The position numbers and the translations under genes were made by a program. The notes below the pieces were generated by a model. That model saw only the letters and a list, made by a program, of their open reading frames with translations. It ran no database searches and was not told the DNA's origin. Below are positions 21,884 through 29,344 of a DNA stretch of 40,910 nt, one piece after another. Source of the stretch: Hyphomicrobiales bacterium (GTDB lineage: Bacteria > Pseudomonadota > Alphaproteobacteria > Rhizobiales > JAJFHB01). The first letter of the stretch is position 1. Each line of letters starts with the position of its first letter. The DNA lies in assembly GCA_021775615.1 (NCBI GenBank), contig JAJFHL010000322.1:1-40910 (forward strand). Direction: 5' to 3'.

Positions 21884-24508
21884 ATGGCGCGATCGAGATC
21901 CGCAAGGTCCGAAGAATCCGCAATCCCTGCAGGATTGAAGCGGTTCCTCGGCAATCGCATGCGCGAGCTCGCCGGTCTCATGCTTCTCGCCTTCACTGTC
22001 GGCATTGCCCTCGCGCTCGCCACCTGGTCGGCCGACGATCCGAGCCTCAATTATGCGGTCGACAAGTCTCCCCAGAACCTGCTCGGCTATCCCGGCGCTG
22101 TGGCGGCGGACCTGCTGATGCAGCTGTTCGGTCTCGGTGTCATCGGCCTCATTGTGCCGATGATCGCATGGAGCACGCGCTGGCTCAGCCACGGCGAGAT
22201 TGGTCGCCCCCTCAAACGCGCCCTTGCGTCGGTCTTCGGCGCCGCCGTGCTCGCCGCATTCATGTCGGTGTTCCCGCCGCCCGCCACATGGCCGCTGCCG
22301 AGCGGCCTCGGCGGCTTTGCCGGGGATCTCCTGTCTCATCCGCTACTGTCACTGTTTCAGATTTTTGTCGGCACCAGCATCGCGGCGCTTGTCGCGGGAG
22401 CGCTGTTCCTTGTTGCAGCCACCAGTCTGGTTCTGTTCGGTTGCGCTTTCACCTCCAACGAACTGGTCCTGTCCGCCCGCCTCTTCGGCGAACAGGCGGG
22501 CGGCTACATGGCCGGTCTGATCGGGGGCTTTGCCCGTTTCCTTCTTGGTGTCACAGCCGTGTTCGGCGCCATTTTCGGCTCGTTGTTCAGTCCGCTGTTC
22601 CGCCGCTCCGGCGAGGATGATGCCGCAAAGCGGGGGCGGGCGCGGGTTCACACCGTTCCGGATGAGGACGACGACGAACCGGAAGGCACGAAAAGAGCGC
22701 TGCCCGGCCGCCTGCGCGATCTGGTCGCCAATTTGTTCGACCTTTCCAGCGAGCCGGTGGAGCCGCCGCCGGTGGCCCGCATCGAACCGCATTTTGGCGC
22801 AGCCGGCGAGGAAGCCCCGCTTCAGGCCGTTCCGGACATGGAATACGCCGACGACATGGATGATCTGGTTCCGGCAAATGACGACTGGGACCGGTCGGAA
22901 CCCAAACTCAAGATCACACGCAACGCGGAGCCGATCCGCGAAGCCGCCGAGCGCAAGGCCCCGGTTCAACGGGTCGCCGCCAAGGGCAAGGACTTCGCTC
23001 TGCCGCCCCTTTCAGTTCTGACCCAGCCGAAACCGCGCAGCGCGTCAGGCATGGTCACCGATGCAATGCTGCAGGAAAACGCCCAGATTCTTGAAGGCGT
23101 TCTGGAGGATTTCGGCGTGCGCGGCGAGATCATCAATGTGCGCCCCGGGCCGGTGGTGACCCTTTACGAGCTGGAACCGGCGCCGGGCATAAAATCGTCT
23201 CGGGTCATTGGCCTCGCCGACGACATCGCCCGCTCCATGAGCGCGATTTCGGTGCGTGTGGCCGTGGTTCCCGGACGCAATGTCATCGGCATCGAACTGC
23301 CGAACATGGACCGCGAAACGGTCTTTCTGCGCGAGCTTCTGGCCTCGACGGACTTCGCCGAAACCGGTTTCGACCTGGCCCTTGCACTGGGCAAGAACAT
23401 CGGCGGCGAGCCGATCATTTCCGATCTTGCCCGCATGCCCCACCTGTTGATCGCGGGCACCACCGGTTCTGGCAAGTCGGTCGGCATCAACACCATGATC
23501 CTGTCCTTGCTGTTCAAGCTGCCGCCGGACAAATGCAAGCTGATCATGATCGATCCGAAAATGCTGGAGCTCTCGGTCTACGACGGCATCCCGCATCTGC
23601 TCGCCCCGGTGGTCACCGATCCGAAGAAGGCGGTTGTCGCTCTGAAATGGGCGGTCCGCGAAATGGAAGACCGCTACCGCAAGATGTCGAAGCTCGGCGT
23701 GCGCAACGTGCACGGCTTCAATCAGCGCATCGAGCAGGCGCTTGAAAAGGGCGAGGTGCTGACCCGCACCGTGCATACCGGCTACGACCCGAACTCCGGC
23801 GAACCGATCTACGAAGACGAGGAGATGAACCTTGAGGCGATGCCGTTCATCGTCGTCATCATCGATGAGATGGCCGACCTGATGATGGTGTCCGGCAAGG
23901 ACATCGAAGGCGCCGTCCAGCGTCTGGCGCAGATGGCGCGCGCTGCCGGCATTCACATGATCACCGCCACACAAAGGCCAAGCGTCGATGTCATCACCGG
24001 CACCATCAAGGCGAATTTCCCGACCCGAATCAGTTTCCAGGTAACCTCGAAAATCGACAGCCGCACCATACTGGGAGAGCAGGGGGCAGAACAGCTGCTC
24101 GGCCAGGGCGACATGCTGTACATGGCCGGCGGCGGCCGCATTTCGCGCGTCCACGGTGCCTTCGTCTCCGATGAGGAAGTCGAAAAGATCGTCAAACACC
24201 TCAAGCGTCAGGGGGCGCCGGAATATCTCGAGGCGGTCACCGAGGACACCGAGAGCGAAGACGATGCGGCACCTGGAATGGACGGTATCGAATCCTCCGG
24301 GAACGAGCTATACGACAAGGCGGTGGCCATCGTGATCCGCGACAAAAAGGCATCGACAAGTTATGTCCAAAGACGGTTGTCGATCGGCTATAATCGCGCC
24401 GCTTCGCTAATCGAGCGCATGGAGCAGGAAGGTGTCATTTCATCGGCCAACCATGCCGGCAAGCGCGAAGTCCTGGTGGGCGGTGACGACGCAGACGAAT
24501 TCCGCTAG
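21884..24508 (+). CDS. ftsK: DNA translocase FtsK
   Basis: An 874-aa septum-located motor that clears chromosome ends during division and activates XerCD at dif. Four or five membrane helices fill about residues 25-210. A Pro/acidic linker (about 230-370) comes next, then the motor: Walker A G525-TTGSGKS532 and Walker B ending in Asp661 (FIVVIIDEMADLM). The C-terminal gamma winged helix (about 805-874, with STSYVQRRLSIGYNRAASLIERMEQEGVIS) reads KOPS polarity. The linker is short compared with E. coli (1329 aa), which is usual for alphaproteobacteria. An in-frame TTG at 21878 is possible, but the ATG at 21884 after AAGGAA is preferred. It follows the aminotransferase by 20 bp and precedes lolA by 69 bp. 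Confidence 0.96.
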   Translation: MARSRSARSEESAIPAGLKRFLGNRMRELAGLMLLAFTVGIALALATWSADDPSLNYAVDKSPQNLLGYPGAVAADLLMQLFGLGVIGLIVPMIAWSTRWLSHGEIGRPLKRALASVFGAAVLAAFMSVFPPPATWPLPSGLGGFAGDLLSHPLLSLFQIFVGTSIAALVAGALFLVAATSLVLFGCAFTSNELVLSARLFGEQAGGYMAGLIGGFARFLLGVTAVFGAIFGSLFSPLFRRSGEDDAAKRGRARVHTVPDEDDDEPEGTKRALPGRLRDLVANLFDLSSEPVEPPPVARIEPHFGAAGEEAPLQAVPDMEYADDMDDLVPANDDWDRSEPKLKITRNAEPIREAAERKAPVQRVAAKGKDFALPPLSVLTQPKPRSASGMVTDAMLQENAQILEGVLEDFGVRGEIINVRPGPVVTLYELEPAPGIKSSRVIGLADDIARSMSAISVRVAVVPGRNVIGIELPNMDRETVFLRELLASTDFAETGFDLALALGKNIGGEPIISDLARMPHLLIAGTTGSGKSVGINTMILSLLFKLPPDKCKLIMIDPKMLELSVYDGIPHLLAPVVTDPKKAVVALKWAVREMEDRYRKMSKLGVRNVHGFNQRIEQALEKGEVLTRTVHTGYDPNSGEPIYEDEEMNLEAMPFIVVIIDEMADLMMVSGKDIEGAVQRLAQMARAAGIHMITATQRPSVDVITGTIKANFPTRISFQVTSKIDSRTILGEQGAEQLLGQGDMLYMAGGGRISRVHGAFVSDEEVEKIVKHLKRQGAPEYLEAVTEDTESEDDAAPGMDGIESSGNELYDKAVAIVIRDKKASTSYVQRRLSIGYNRAASLIERMEQEGVISSANHAGKREVLVGGDDADEFR

Positions 24509-24577
24509 GGTGGCCGTCAAATACGCGCATCAGATCGGCACCCACGACCCGACAATGCCAACCCAGAGCACGAGACC

Positions 24578-25261
24578 ATGACCGGATCACACATGCTGAC
24601 GAAACTCCACCAGACGAGCCGCCGTTTCTGGGCGCTGTTCGTTGTTATGGCCGTGGCCCTGGTGTTCTGGTTGCCGCAGGGCGCGGACGCCGCCAAGGAG
24701 ACCAAGCTGTCGGCGGAAGAAAAGGCGACGATCGAGAAGATCACCACCTATTTCAACAATTTCCGCTACCTCAATGGTGAGTTCGTGCAGCGCGGCCCCA
24801 GCGGACATATTTCGCAGGGCATCTTTTACATGAGCAAGCCGGGCCGGCTGCGTTTCGAGTATTCCGCGCCCAATCCGTTCCTCGTTGTGGCGGATGGCAC
24901 CTACGTCATCGTCAAGGACCGGCGCCTCAAGCACGCCGATCATTATCCGCTCTCCGCGACGCCGCTGCGGCTGGTTCTGTCCGAGAACATAGATCTTCTG
25001 GAAGAAGCCAAGATCATTCACTTCTATCAGGATCCATCGATCATTTCTCTGACCCTCGAAGACAAGGATCAGTGGGTGCCCGGGCAACTCACTCTGGTCT
25101 TCGACAACACCGATTTTGCTCTTCAGCAGTGGGTCATCATCGACGGCCAGGGCAACCGCACAAGCGTTCATCTGACCAAGCTTGAAACCGACATCGAGCC
25201 CGATCCAAAACTGTTCGAAGTTGAAAAGCCGCGCGAAATCGACAACAACAGCCCGAAATAG
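24578..25261 (+). CDS. lolA: Outer-membrane lipoprotein carrier LolA
   Basis: A 227-aa periplasmic chaperone that ferries lipoproteins from the LolCDE complex to the outer membrane. A signal peptide is evident (basic HQTSRRF, hydrophobic WALFVVMAVALVFWL, cleavage near GADAA). The mature part has the LolA pattern: an early FNNFRYLNGEFVQRGPSGHISQGIFYMSKPGRLRFEYSAPNPFLVVADG, then the strand LTLVFDNTDFALQQWVIIDGQGNRTSVHL. The start may also be the ATG at 24593, which would shorten the pre-signal stretch. It follows ftsK by 69 bp, an order usual in alphaproteobacteria. No outer-membrane receptor LolB is seen nearby, which is normal for this class. Confidence 0.92.
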   Translation: MTGSHMLTKLHQTSRRFWALFVVMAVALVFWLPQGADAAKETKLSAEEKATIEKITTYFNNFRYLNGEFVQRGPSGHISQGIFYMSKPGRLRFEYSAPNPFLVVADGTYVIVKDRRLKHADHYPLSATPLRLVLSENIDLLEEAKIIHFYQDPSIISLTLEDKDQWVPGQLTLVFDNTDFALQQWVIIDGQGNRTSVHLTKLETDIEPDPKLFEVEKPREIDNNSPK

Positions 25262-25389
25262 CCCGGGATTCTATTAATCGGGTTACGAATTAACCGGTGA
25301 GCGGTTCCGTTCATTACGGAAATTTCACAAAAAGTTTTCCCGTGCTTGATTGAAAAGCCGCCGGACTCACCCCATTTACAGATCATAGT

Positions 25390-25523
25390 CGACAACCGGA
25401 CTATCGGCCTTATTGCCCCCCGCTCGAATGGCCACCGGTTGTCGCTGGCGTCGGTTTCCCCTCCCGGCGCCAACAGCGCGAACAGCGCTCGGCGTCCGGT
25501 CCCCCAGCCGGACGCCTTTTTTT
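25390..25523 (+). ncRNA. Candidate structured small RNA or 3'-UTR-derived RNA
   Basis: Three hairpins follow one another. First, a perfect 10-bp stem CGACAACCGG/CCGGTTGTCG (25390-25399 with 25435-25444) closes a 35-nt loop. Second, AGCGC-GAACA-GCGCT (25475-25489). Third, a 9-bp terminator stem ending in seven Ts. A single-stranded CCCCTCCC (25459-25466), complementary to ribosome-binding sites, lies between the first two. The terminator is 230 nt past the lolA stop, far for a simple operon end. No promoter is obvious, so processing from the lolA transcript is possible. I do not recognise a named family. Confidence 0.4.
25491..25523 (+). terminator. Rho-independent terminator
   Basis: A perfect 9-bp stem GGCGTCCGG/CCGGACGCC (25491-25499 with 25508-25516) with an 8-nt loop, followed directly by seven Ts. 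It ends either the aminotransferase-ftsK-lolA transcript or a separate small RNA. Confidence 0.92.
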
Positions 25524-25646
25524 ATGCCGAACTCTGCCCGCCCGCTTGTTCGGCGGCGGCAAATCTGCGAAACAGTCCGTTCGCCGTTTTCCCGCCCGAA
25601 CGGGCGCGCGGCGCAAACACTCCGCAATCCAATCCCGGGCCCCTTT

Positions 25647-26456
25647 ATGGACATCTCGCTCGTCACCTGGAACATCAATTCGGTTCGCCTGCGCATGCCG
25701 CTGGTCGAGCGTTTCGTCGCCGAGTTCAATCCGGACGTCCTGTGTCTGCAGGAAATCAAATGCCGCACCGGCGACTTTCCGGAAAAGCCGTTGAGAAAAA
25801 TGGGCTACGAGCATCTGGCGGTGAACGGCCAGGCCGGCTATCACGGTGTCGCCATCGCCTCTCGGGTGCCGTTCGGCGAGACCTTTTCCAGGGAGTTTTG
25901 CGGCAAGGGAGATGCGCGCCACATTGCCGTGACCCTCGGATCGGGTGGCGATGCGATCACCGTGCATAATTTCTATGTGCCCGCCGGCGGCGACGAGCCG
26001 GACCGCAGCAGGAACGAGAAGTTCGGCCACAAGCTCGATTTCCTGACCGAGATGCGTGACTGGTTCTCCGGCAGCGCCAAGGAACACAGCGACAGAATGG
26101 TGCTGGTGGGTGATCTCAACATCGCGCCCCTGGAAACCGATGTCTGGTCGCACAAGCAACTGTTGAAGGTCGTCTCACACACACCGATTGAAGTTGAGCA
26201 TTTGGGTGGGGTCCAGGCGTCCCATGGCTGGCACGACGCGGTGCGCGCCCACATTCCACCAGAAGAACAGCTCTACACGTGGTGGAGTTACCGCGCGAAG
26301 GACTGGCGCGCCGCCAACAAGGGCCGGCGTCTCGATCACATCTGGGTGTCGCCGAAACTGGGCGGGAGCTGCACCGCGGTGGAAGTCGTCAAGGATGCCC
26401 GCGGCTGGGAAAAGCCATCCGACCACGCTCCGATAATGGCGCGCTTCACGATTTAA
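25647..26456 (+). CDS. xthA: Exodeoxyribonuclease III (XthA)
   Basis: A 269-aa AP endonuclease/3'-5' exonuclease of base-excision repair, of the exonuclease III branch of the EEP family. Motifs in order: LVTWNINSVRLR, CLQEIKC with the metal-binding Glu, the catalytic region GYHGVAIASR, NFYVPAGGDE, the GDLNIAP Asp/Asn pair, and at the end RLDHIWVS and SDHAPI with the catalytic Asp-His. The start is the ATG at 25647. A longer open frame from 25413 runs through the terminator hairpin and is composed of basic residues, so it is rejected. It is convergent with the cyclic-nucleotide-binding gene, 30 bp apart. Confidence 0.94.
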   Translation: MDISLVTWNINSVRLRMPLVERFVAEFNPDVLCLQEIKCRTGDFPEKPLRKMGYEHLAVNGQAGYHGVAIASRVPFGETFSREFCGKGDARHIAVTLGSGGDAITVHNFYVPAGGDEPDRSRNEKFGHKLDFLTEMRDWFSGSAKEHSDRMVLVGDLNIAPLETDVWSHKQLLKVVSHTPIEVEHLGGVQASHGWHDAVRAHIPPEEQLYTWWSYRAKDWRAANKGRRLDHIWVSPKLGGSCTAVEVVKDARGWEKPSDHAPIMARFTI

Positions 26457-26486
26457 GTCCGTTCTTCTCCAACCGTTCCCTGAGGC

Positions 26487-26936
26487 TCAGAGGTCCCGCT
26501 GAACCAGGCGCAAGTCCGCCAGTGTCGCGTCGAGTTTTTCGCTGACCGTCCGCATCGCCTCCGCGGCCAGGTCGGGGAATTCCTCGGCCACCCGGTAGAA
26601 CAGGTCTTTTGAAATCTTCAGCGTGACCACCGGCGAAATCGCCGTCGCCGTACCGCGATAGGCAACACCGGCAAACATCGACTGCTCGCCGATCAGAGAT
26701 CCCGGCCCGGCAACGATATCCGGTTCCGGCTCGTCGTTGCCCCCGCTCTGAATGCCGATTTCCCCGTCGACCACCACGAAAGCGGCACTGCCGGGCTGGC
26801 CGTGCTTGTAGAGCACCTCGCCCTTGCGGACATTGACCCGCTCGGTGGAAAACGCGAGCACGTTGAGCTGTGATTCATCGACCTTGGAAAAAAGCGGAAT
26901 GCGCTTCAGGAGCGCAACATCATCCTTGACGGCCAT
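26487..26936 (-). CDS. Stand-alone cyclic-nucleotide-binding domain protein
   Basis: A 149-aa protein consisting of one cNMP-binding (CRP-type beta-roll) domain: the opening LLKRIPLFSKVDESQLNVLAFSTERVNVRKGEVLYKHGQPG, then GSLIGEQSMFAGVAYRGTATAISPVVTLKISKDLF with the phosphate-cassette-like GEQSMF, and a C-terminal helix. There is no helix-turn-helix, kinase or membrane domain, so it is not a classical transcription factor. It may be a small nucleotide-responsive adaptor. The gene for an OmpR-type response regulator lies 142 bp upstream on the same strand. The function is unknown. Confidence 0.85.
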   Translation of the reverse strand: MAVKDDVALLKRIPLFSKVDESQLNVLAFSTERVNVRKGEVLYKHGQPGSAAFVVVDGEIGIQSGGNDEPEPDIVAGPGSLIGEQSMFAGVAYRGTATAISPVVTLKISKDLFYRVAEEFPDLAAEAMRTVSEKLDATLADLRLVQRDL

Positions 26937-27078
26937 CGTCTGTCCCTGATCACTCTGTCCCCGGTCCCATTTGACCGAAACCGAAACGGTTCCGTCCGTG
27001 CAGGCACTGCACCCTGTTTACAGGAATTTGCCGGGCAGGACCAAGCTTTTGCCCTTCCTGGCTAATGTCTCCCGGAGC

Positions 27079-27765
27079 TTACGGTACCAACTTGTAGCCG
27101 CCCGTTTCAGTGACCAGGATTTGCGCGTTCGAGGGATCCCTCTCGATCTTCTGGCGCAACCGGTAGATATGGGTTTCGAGCGTATGCGTCGTAACGCCAG
27201 AATTGTAGCCCCACACCTCGTGCAGGAGAATATCGCGGCTCACCACCTGCTCGCCGGCGCGGAACAGGTATTTGAGGATCGAGGTTTCTTTTTCCGTAAG
27301 CCTGATTTTTGACTGGTCCTCTCCGACAAGGCTTTTTGTGCTCGGTCGGAAAGAGTAGGGACCAACGGTGAAAACCGCATCCTCGGATTGCTCGTGCTGG
27401 CGCAGGTGTGCCCTGATGCGCGCAAGGAGAACACCGAAACGGAAGGGTTTCGAGACATAGTCGTTGGCGCCGGAGTCGAGACCGAGGATCATGTCGGCGT
27501 CGGAGTCCTGCGCCGTCAGCATGATCACTGGCGCCTTCAGACCGTTGCGGCGCATGATCTTGCAGGCCTCGCGCCCATCCATGTCGGGAAGCCCGACATC
27601 CAGAATGACCAGATCGAAGTGCTCAAGCTTGGCTTGCTTTATGCCGTCGGACGCCGTCGGGACCCCCTTGACCGTGAACTCATCATGCAGCGCAAATTGC
27701 TCCAGAAGAGATTCCCGCAAGGTCTCGTCATCATCGATAACAATAATTTTCTTGGCAGTGCTCAT
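27079..27765 (-). CDS. OmpR/PhoB-family response regulator (orphan)
   Basis: A 228-aa two-domain regulator. The receiver domain (residues 1-125) has the acidic pocket Asp11-Asp12-Asp13, the phosphorylation site Asp56 (VILDVGLPDMDG), a conserved Thr (MLTAQD) and Lys (VSKPF). The DNA-binding winged helix (about 135-228) carries LTEKETSILKYLFRAGEQVVSRDILLHEVWGYNSGVTTHTLETHIYRLRQKI. No histidine kinase lies next to it, so its partner is elsewhere. It stands 183 bp from the divergent L,D-transpeptidase start and upstream of the cNMP-binding gene. A role in envelope or cell-cycle control could be guessed from the neighbours but is not shown. Confidence 0.93.
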   Translation of the reverse strand: MSTAKKIIVIDDDETLRESLLEQFALHDEFTVKGVPTASDGIKQAKLEHFDLVILDVGLPDMDGREACKIMRRNGLKAPVIMLTAQDSDADMILGLDSGANDYVSKPFRFGVLLARIRAHLRQHEQSEDAVFTVGPYSFRPSTKSLVGEDQSKIRLTEKETSILKYLFRAGEQVVSRDILLHEVWGYNSGVTTHTLETHIYRLRQKIERDPSNAQILVTETGGYKLVP

Positions 27766-27947
27766 TTATTGGCCCATCGCGCTCGTGAATCGATTGCCCA
27801 TCACTTAGTCTAGCCTATCGCATCCTTCAAGAATTCCGGGGGTGTCAATCTTTGTTGACTTTTTGGTGATTGATCCGTGTACGCAGATATATGCGCAACA
27901 GATCTGCCAAATTGGGAAAATGTATGATCGCACGGGGTTTTGCGCCA

Positions 27948-28493
27948 ATGAGCACCATTGCCACAATATCCGTGTCGCAGTCTGCAACCTGCCGCCATGC
28001 GGGATGGCTGACGATTGGCACCCGCATCATTCGCTGCACCCTGGGTCCAGGCGGCATCGTGCAGCGCAAACGCGAAGGCGACGCGGCGACGCCGGCGGGC
28101 ACTTGGCAGCTCAGATGCGTCTACCACCGGCCGGATCGCATGAAGCGGCCACGCACCGGACTGCCGGTTTTCACGATCGGTCCGCATGACGGCTGGTGTG
28201 ACGCGGCGGGCGACCGTTTCTACAATCGCCCGGTTTGTCTGCCCTACGCGGCAAGCGCGGAAACCCTGTTTCGCGATGACCATCTCTATGACCTGCTGGT
28301 TGTTCTGGGGCACAACGATGCGCCGGTGGTTCCAGGCAATGGAAGTTGCATCTTCTTTCATCTGATGAACGCACGGGCAGGCCCCACCGAAGGCTGCGTT
28401 GCCGTATCGCGGCGTGACATGCTGGCGATCCTCGAGCGTTGTGCCCCGCATACCCGGATGCGTATTACCTCAAGTACTACTCACCAAGGGTAA
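27948..28493 (+). CDS. L,D-transpeptidase (YkuD) family protein
   Basis: A 181-aa YkuD-domain protein of the short type found in Hyphomicrobiales. Family marks: CTLGPGGIVQRKREGDAATPAGTWQL at the start of the domain, DGWCDAAGDRFYNRPVCLPY in the middle, and the catalytic part FFHLMNARAGPTEGCVAVSRRDM with the nucleophilic Cys and a His. Such enzymes form 3-3 cross-links in peptidoglycan or attach proteins to it. I see no clear signal peptide from this start; longer frames open at 27870 and 27924, whose extra residues are basic but not clearly hydrophobic. How it reaches the periplasm is therefore open. It is convergent with yggS, only 7 bp apart. Confidence 0.84.
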   Translation: MSTIATISVSQSATCRHAGWLTIGTRIIRCTLGPGGIVQRKREGDAATPAGTWQLRCVYHRPDRMKRPRTGLPVFTIGPHDGWCDAAGDRFYNRPVCLPYAASAETLFRDDHLYDLLVVLGHNDAPVVPGNGSCIFFHLMNARAGPTEGCVAVSRRDMLAILERCAPHTRMRITSSTTHQG

Positions 28494-28500
28494 AGCTTGC

Positions 28501-29193
28501 CTAAGGTACGGCGGTTTGGGTCCTGGTGCCGAAAATGGCGCTACCGACACGCACGTGGGTTGCGCCGAATTCAACGGCAATCTCGAAGTCCGCACTCATT
28601 CCCATGGAAAGCGCGGCCAGTCCGTTGCGCTCTGCAATCTTCTCCAGGAGCGCAAAATGCAGCGATGGCTCTTCCTCGATCGGTGGTATGCACATCAGGC
28701 CCATTACATCCAGCCCGCATTCCTCGCGGCACAGGGTCACGAGCGCATCCGTCTCATCGGGCAGCACCCCCGCCTTTTGCGGTTCCGCCCCGGTGTTGAC
28801 CTGAACGAAAACAGGAATGCGCCTGTCGGCCGCGTCCATCTCCTTTGCAAGAGTGCGGGCAAGCTTGGGCCTGTCAACGGTTTCGATCGCGTCGAACAGG
28901 GCAACCGCATCGCGCGCCTTGTTGGTCTGCAGGGGCCCGATCAGGTGCACCCGAACATCGGGAAATTCCTGTTTGAGGCCGGGCCACTTGCCCATCGCCT
29001 CCTGCACGCGGTTCTCGCCGAACAGGATTTGCCCTGCATCGATCACCGGCCGGATCGCCTCCGCATCGAAGGTTTTCGAAACCGCCACCAGCGAAACGTC
29101 GGCCGTGTCGCGCCCGGCCCGTTTTGCGGCATCCGCGATCCGCTGGCGAACCTCTTGCAGCCGTGTTTGGCTTGTCAGTGTACTGGCGGTCAT
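28501..29193 (-). CDS. yggS: PLP-homeostasis protein YggS/PLPBP
   Basis: A 230-aa PLP-binding protein with an alanine-racemase-like barrel and no known enzyme activity; it buffers pyridoxal phosphate. The PLP Lys is in VAVSKTF. The conserved GENRVQEAMGKW, HLIGPLQTNKARDAV, VQVNTGAEPQKAGV, GLMCIPP, and the phosphate-binding SMGMSADFEIAVEFGATHVRVGSAIFGTR are all there. The length agrees with the family. A GTG at 29208 in the same frame is an alternative start giving five more residues; ribosome-binding support is weak for both. It diverges from leuS. Confidence 0.92.
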   Translation of the reverse strand: MTASTLTSQTRLQEVRQRIADAAKRAGRDTADVSLVAVSKTFDAEAIRPVIDAGQILFGENRVQEAMGKWPGLKQEFPDVRVHLIGPLQTNKARDAVALFDAIETVDRPKLARTLAKEMDAADRRIPVFVQVNTGAEPQKAGVLPDETDALVTLCREECGLDVMGLMCIPPIEEEPSLHFALLEKIAERNGLAALSMGMSADFEIAVEFGATHVRVGSAIFGTRTQTAVP

Positions 29194-29344
29194 TGCTCTG
29201 TTGTCCACTCGGGCCCAAACCTGCCCGCCTCGCCGGTTTACCTTGCCCCATCACATCCTTGCGGGGCAGTGCAACACGGTGTAAGTGCAAGGCCACCAGT
29301 CATCAAGCGAATTTGCAAGATCCTTTGGAGGCGTCAAGCCGGGC

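Larger units (their letters stand above)
25262..25646. other. Gene-free interval between lolA and xthA
   Basis: This 385-bp interval holds no credible coding frame. It contains a chain of stem-loops ending in an intrinsic terminator (25390-25523, listed separately). A further short hairpin CGCCC-GAAC-GGGCG lies at 25593-25606. No clear -35/-10 pair could be assigned. Confidence 0.6.

Noticed and set aside
23045-24199. A 384-codon frame antisense to ftsK
   Set aside because: It covers the motor domain in reverse, is His/Asp-rich and has no family resemblance.
25593-25606. CGCCC-GAAC-GGGCG hairpin upstream of xthA as a terminator
   Set aside because: Only a 5-bp stem and no run of T on either strand.
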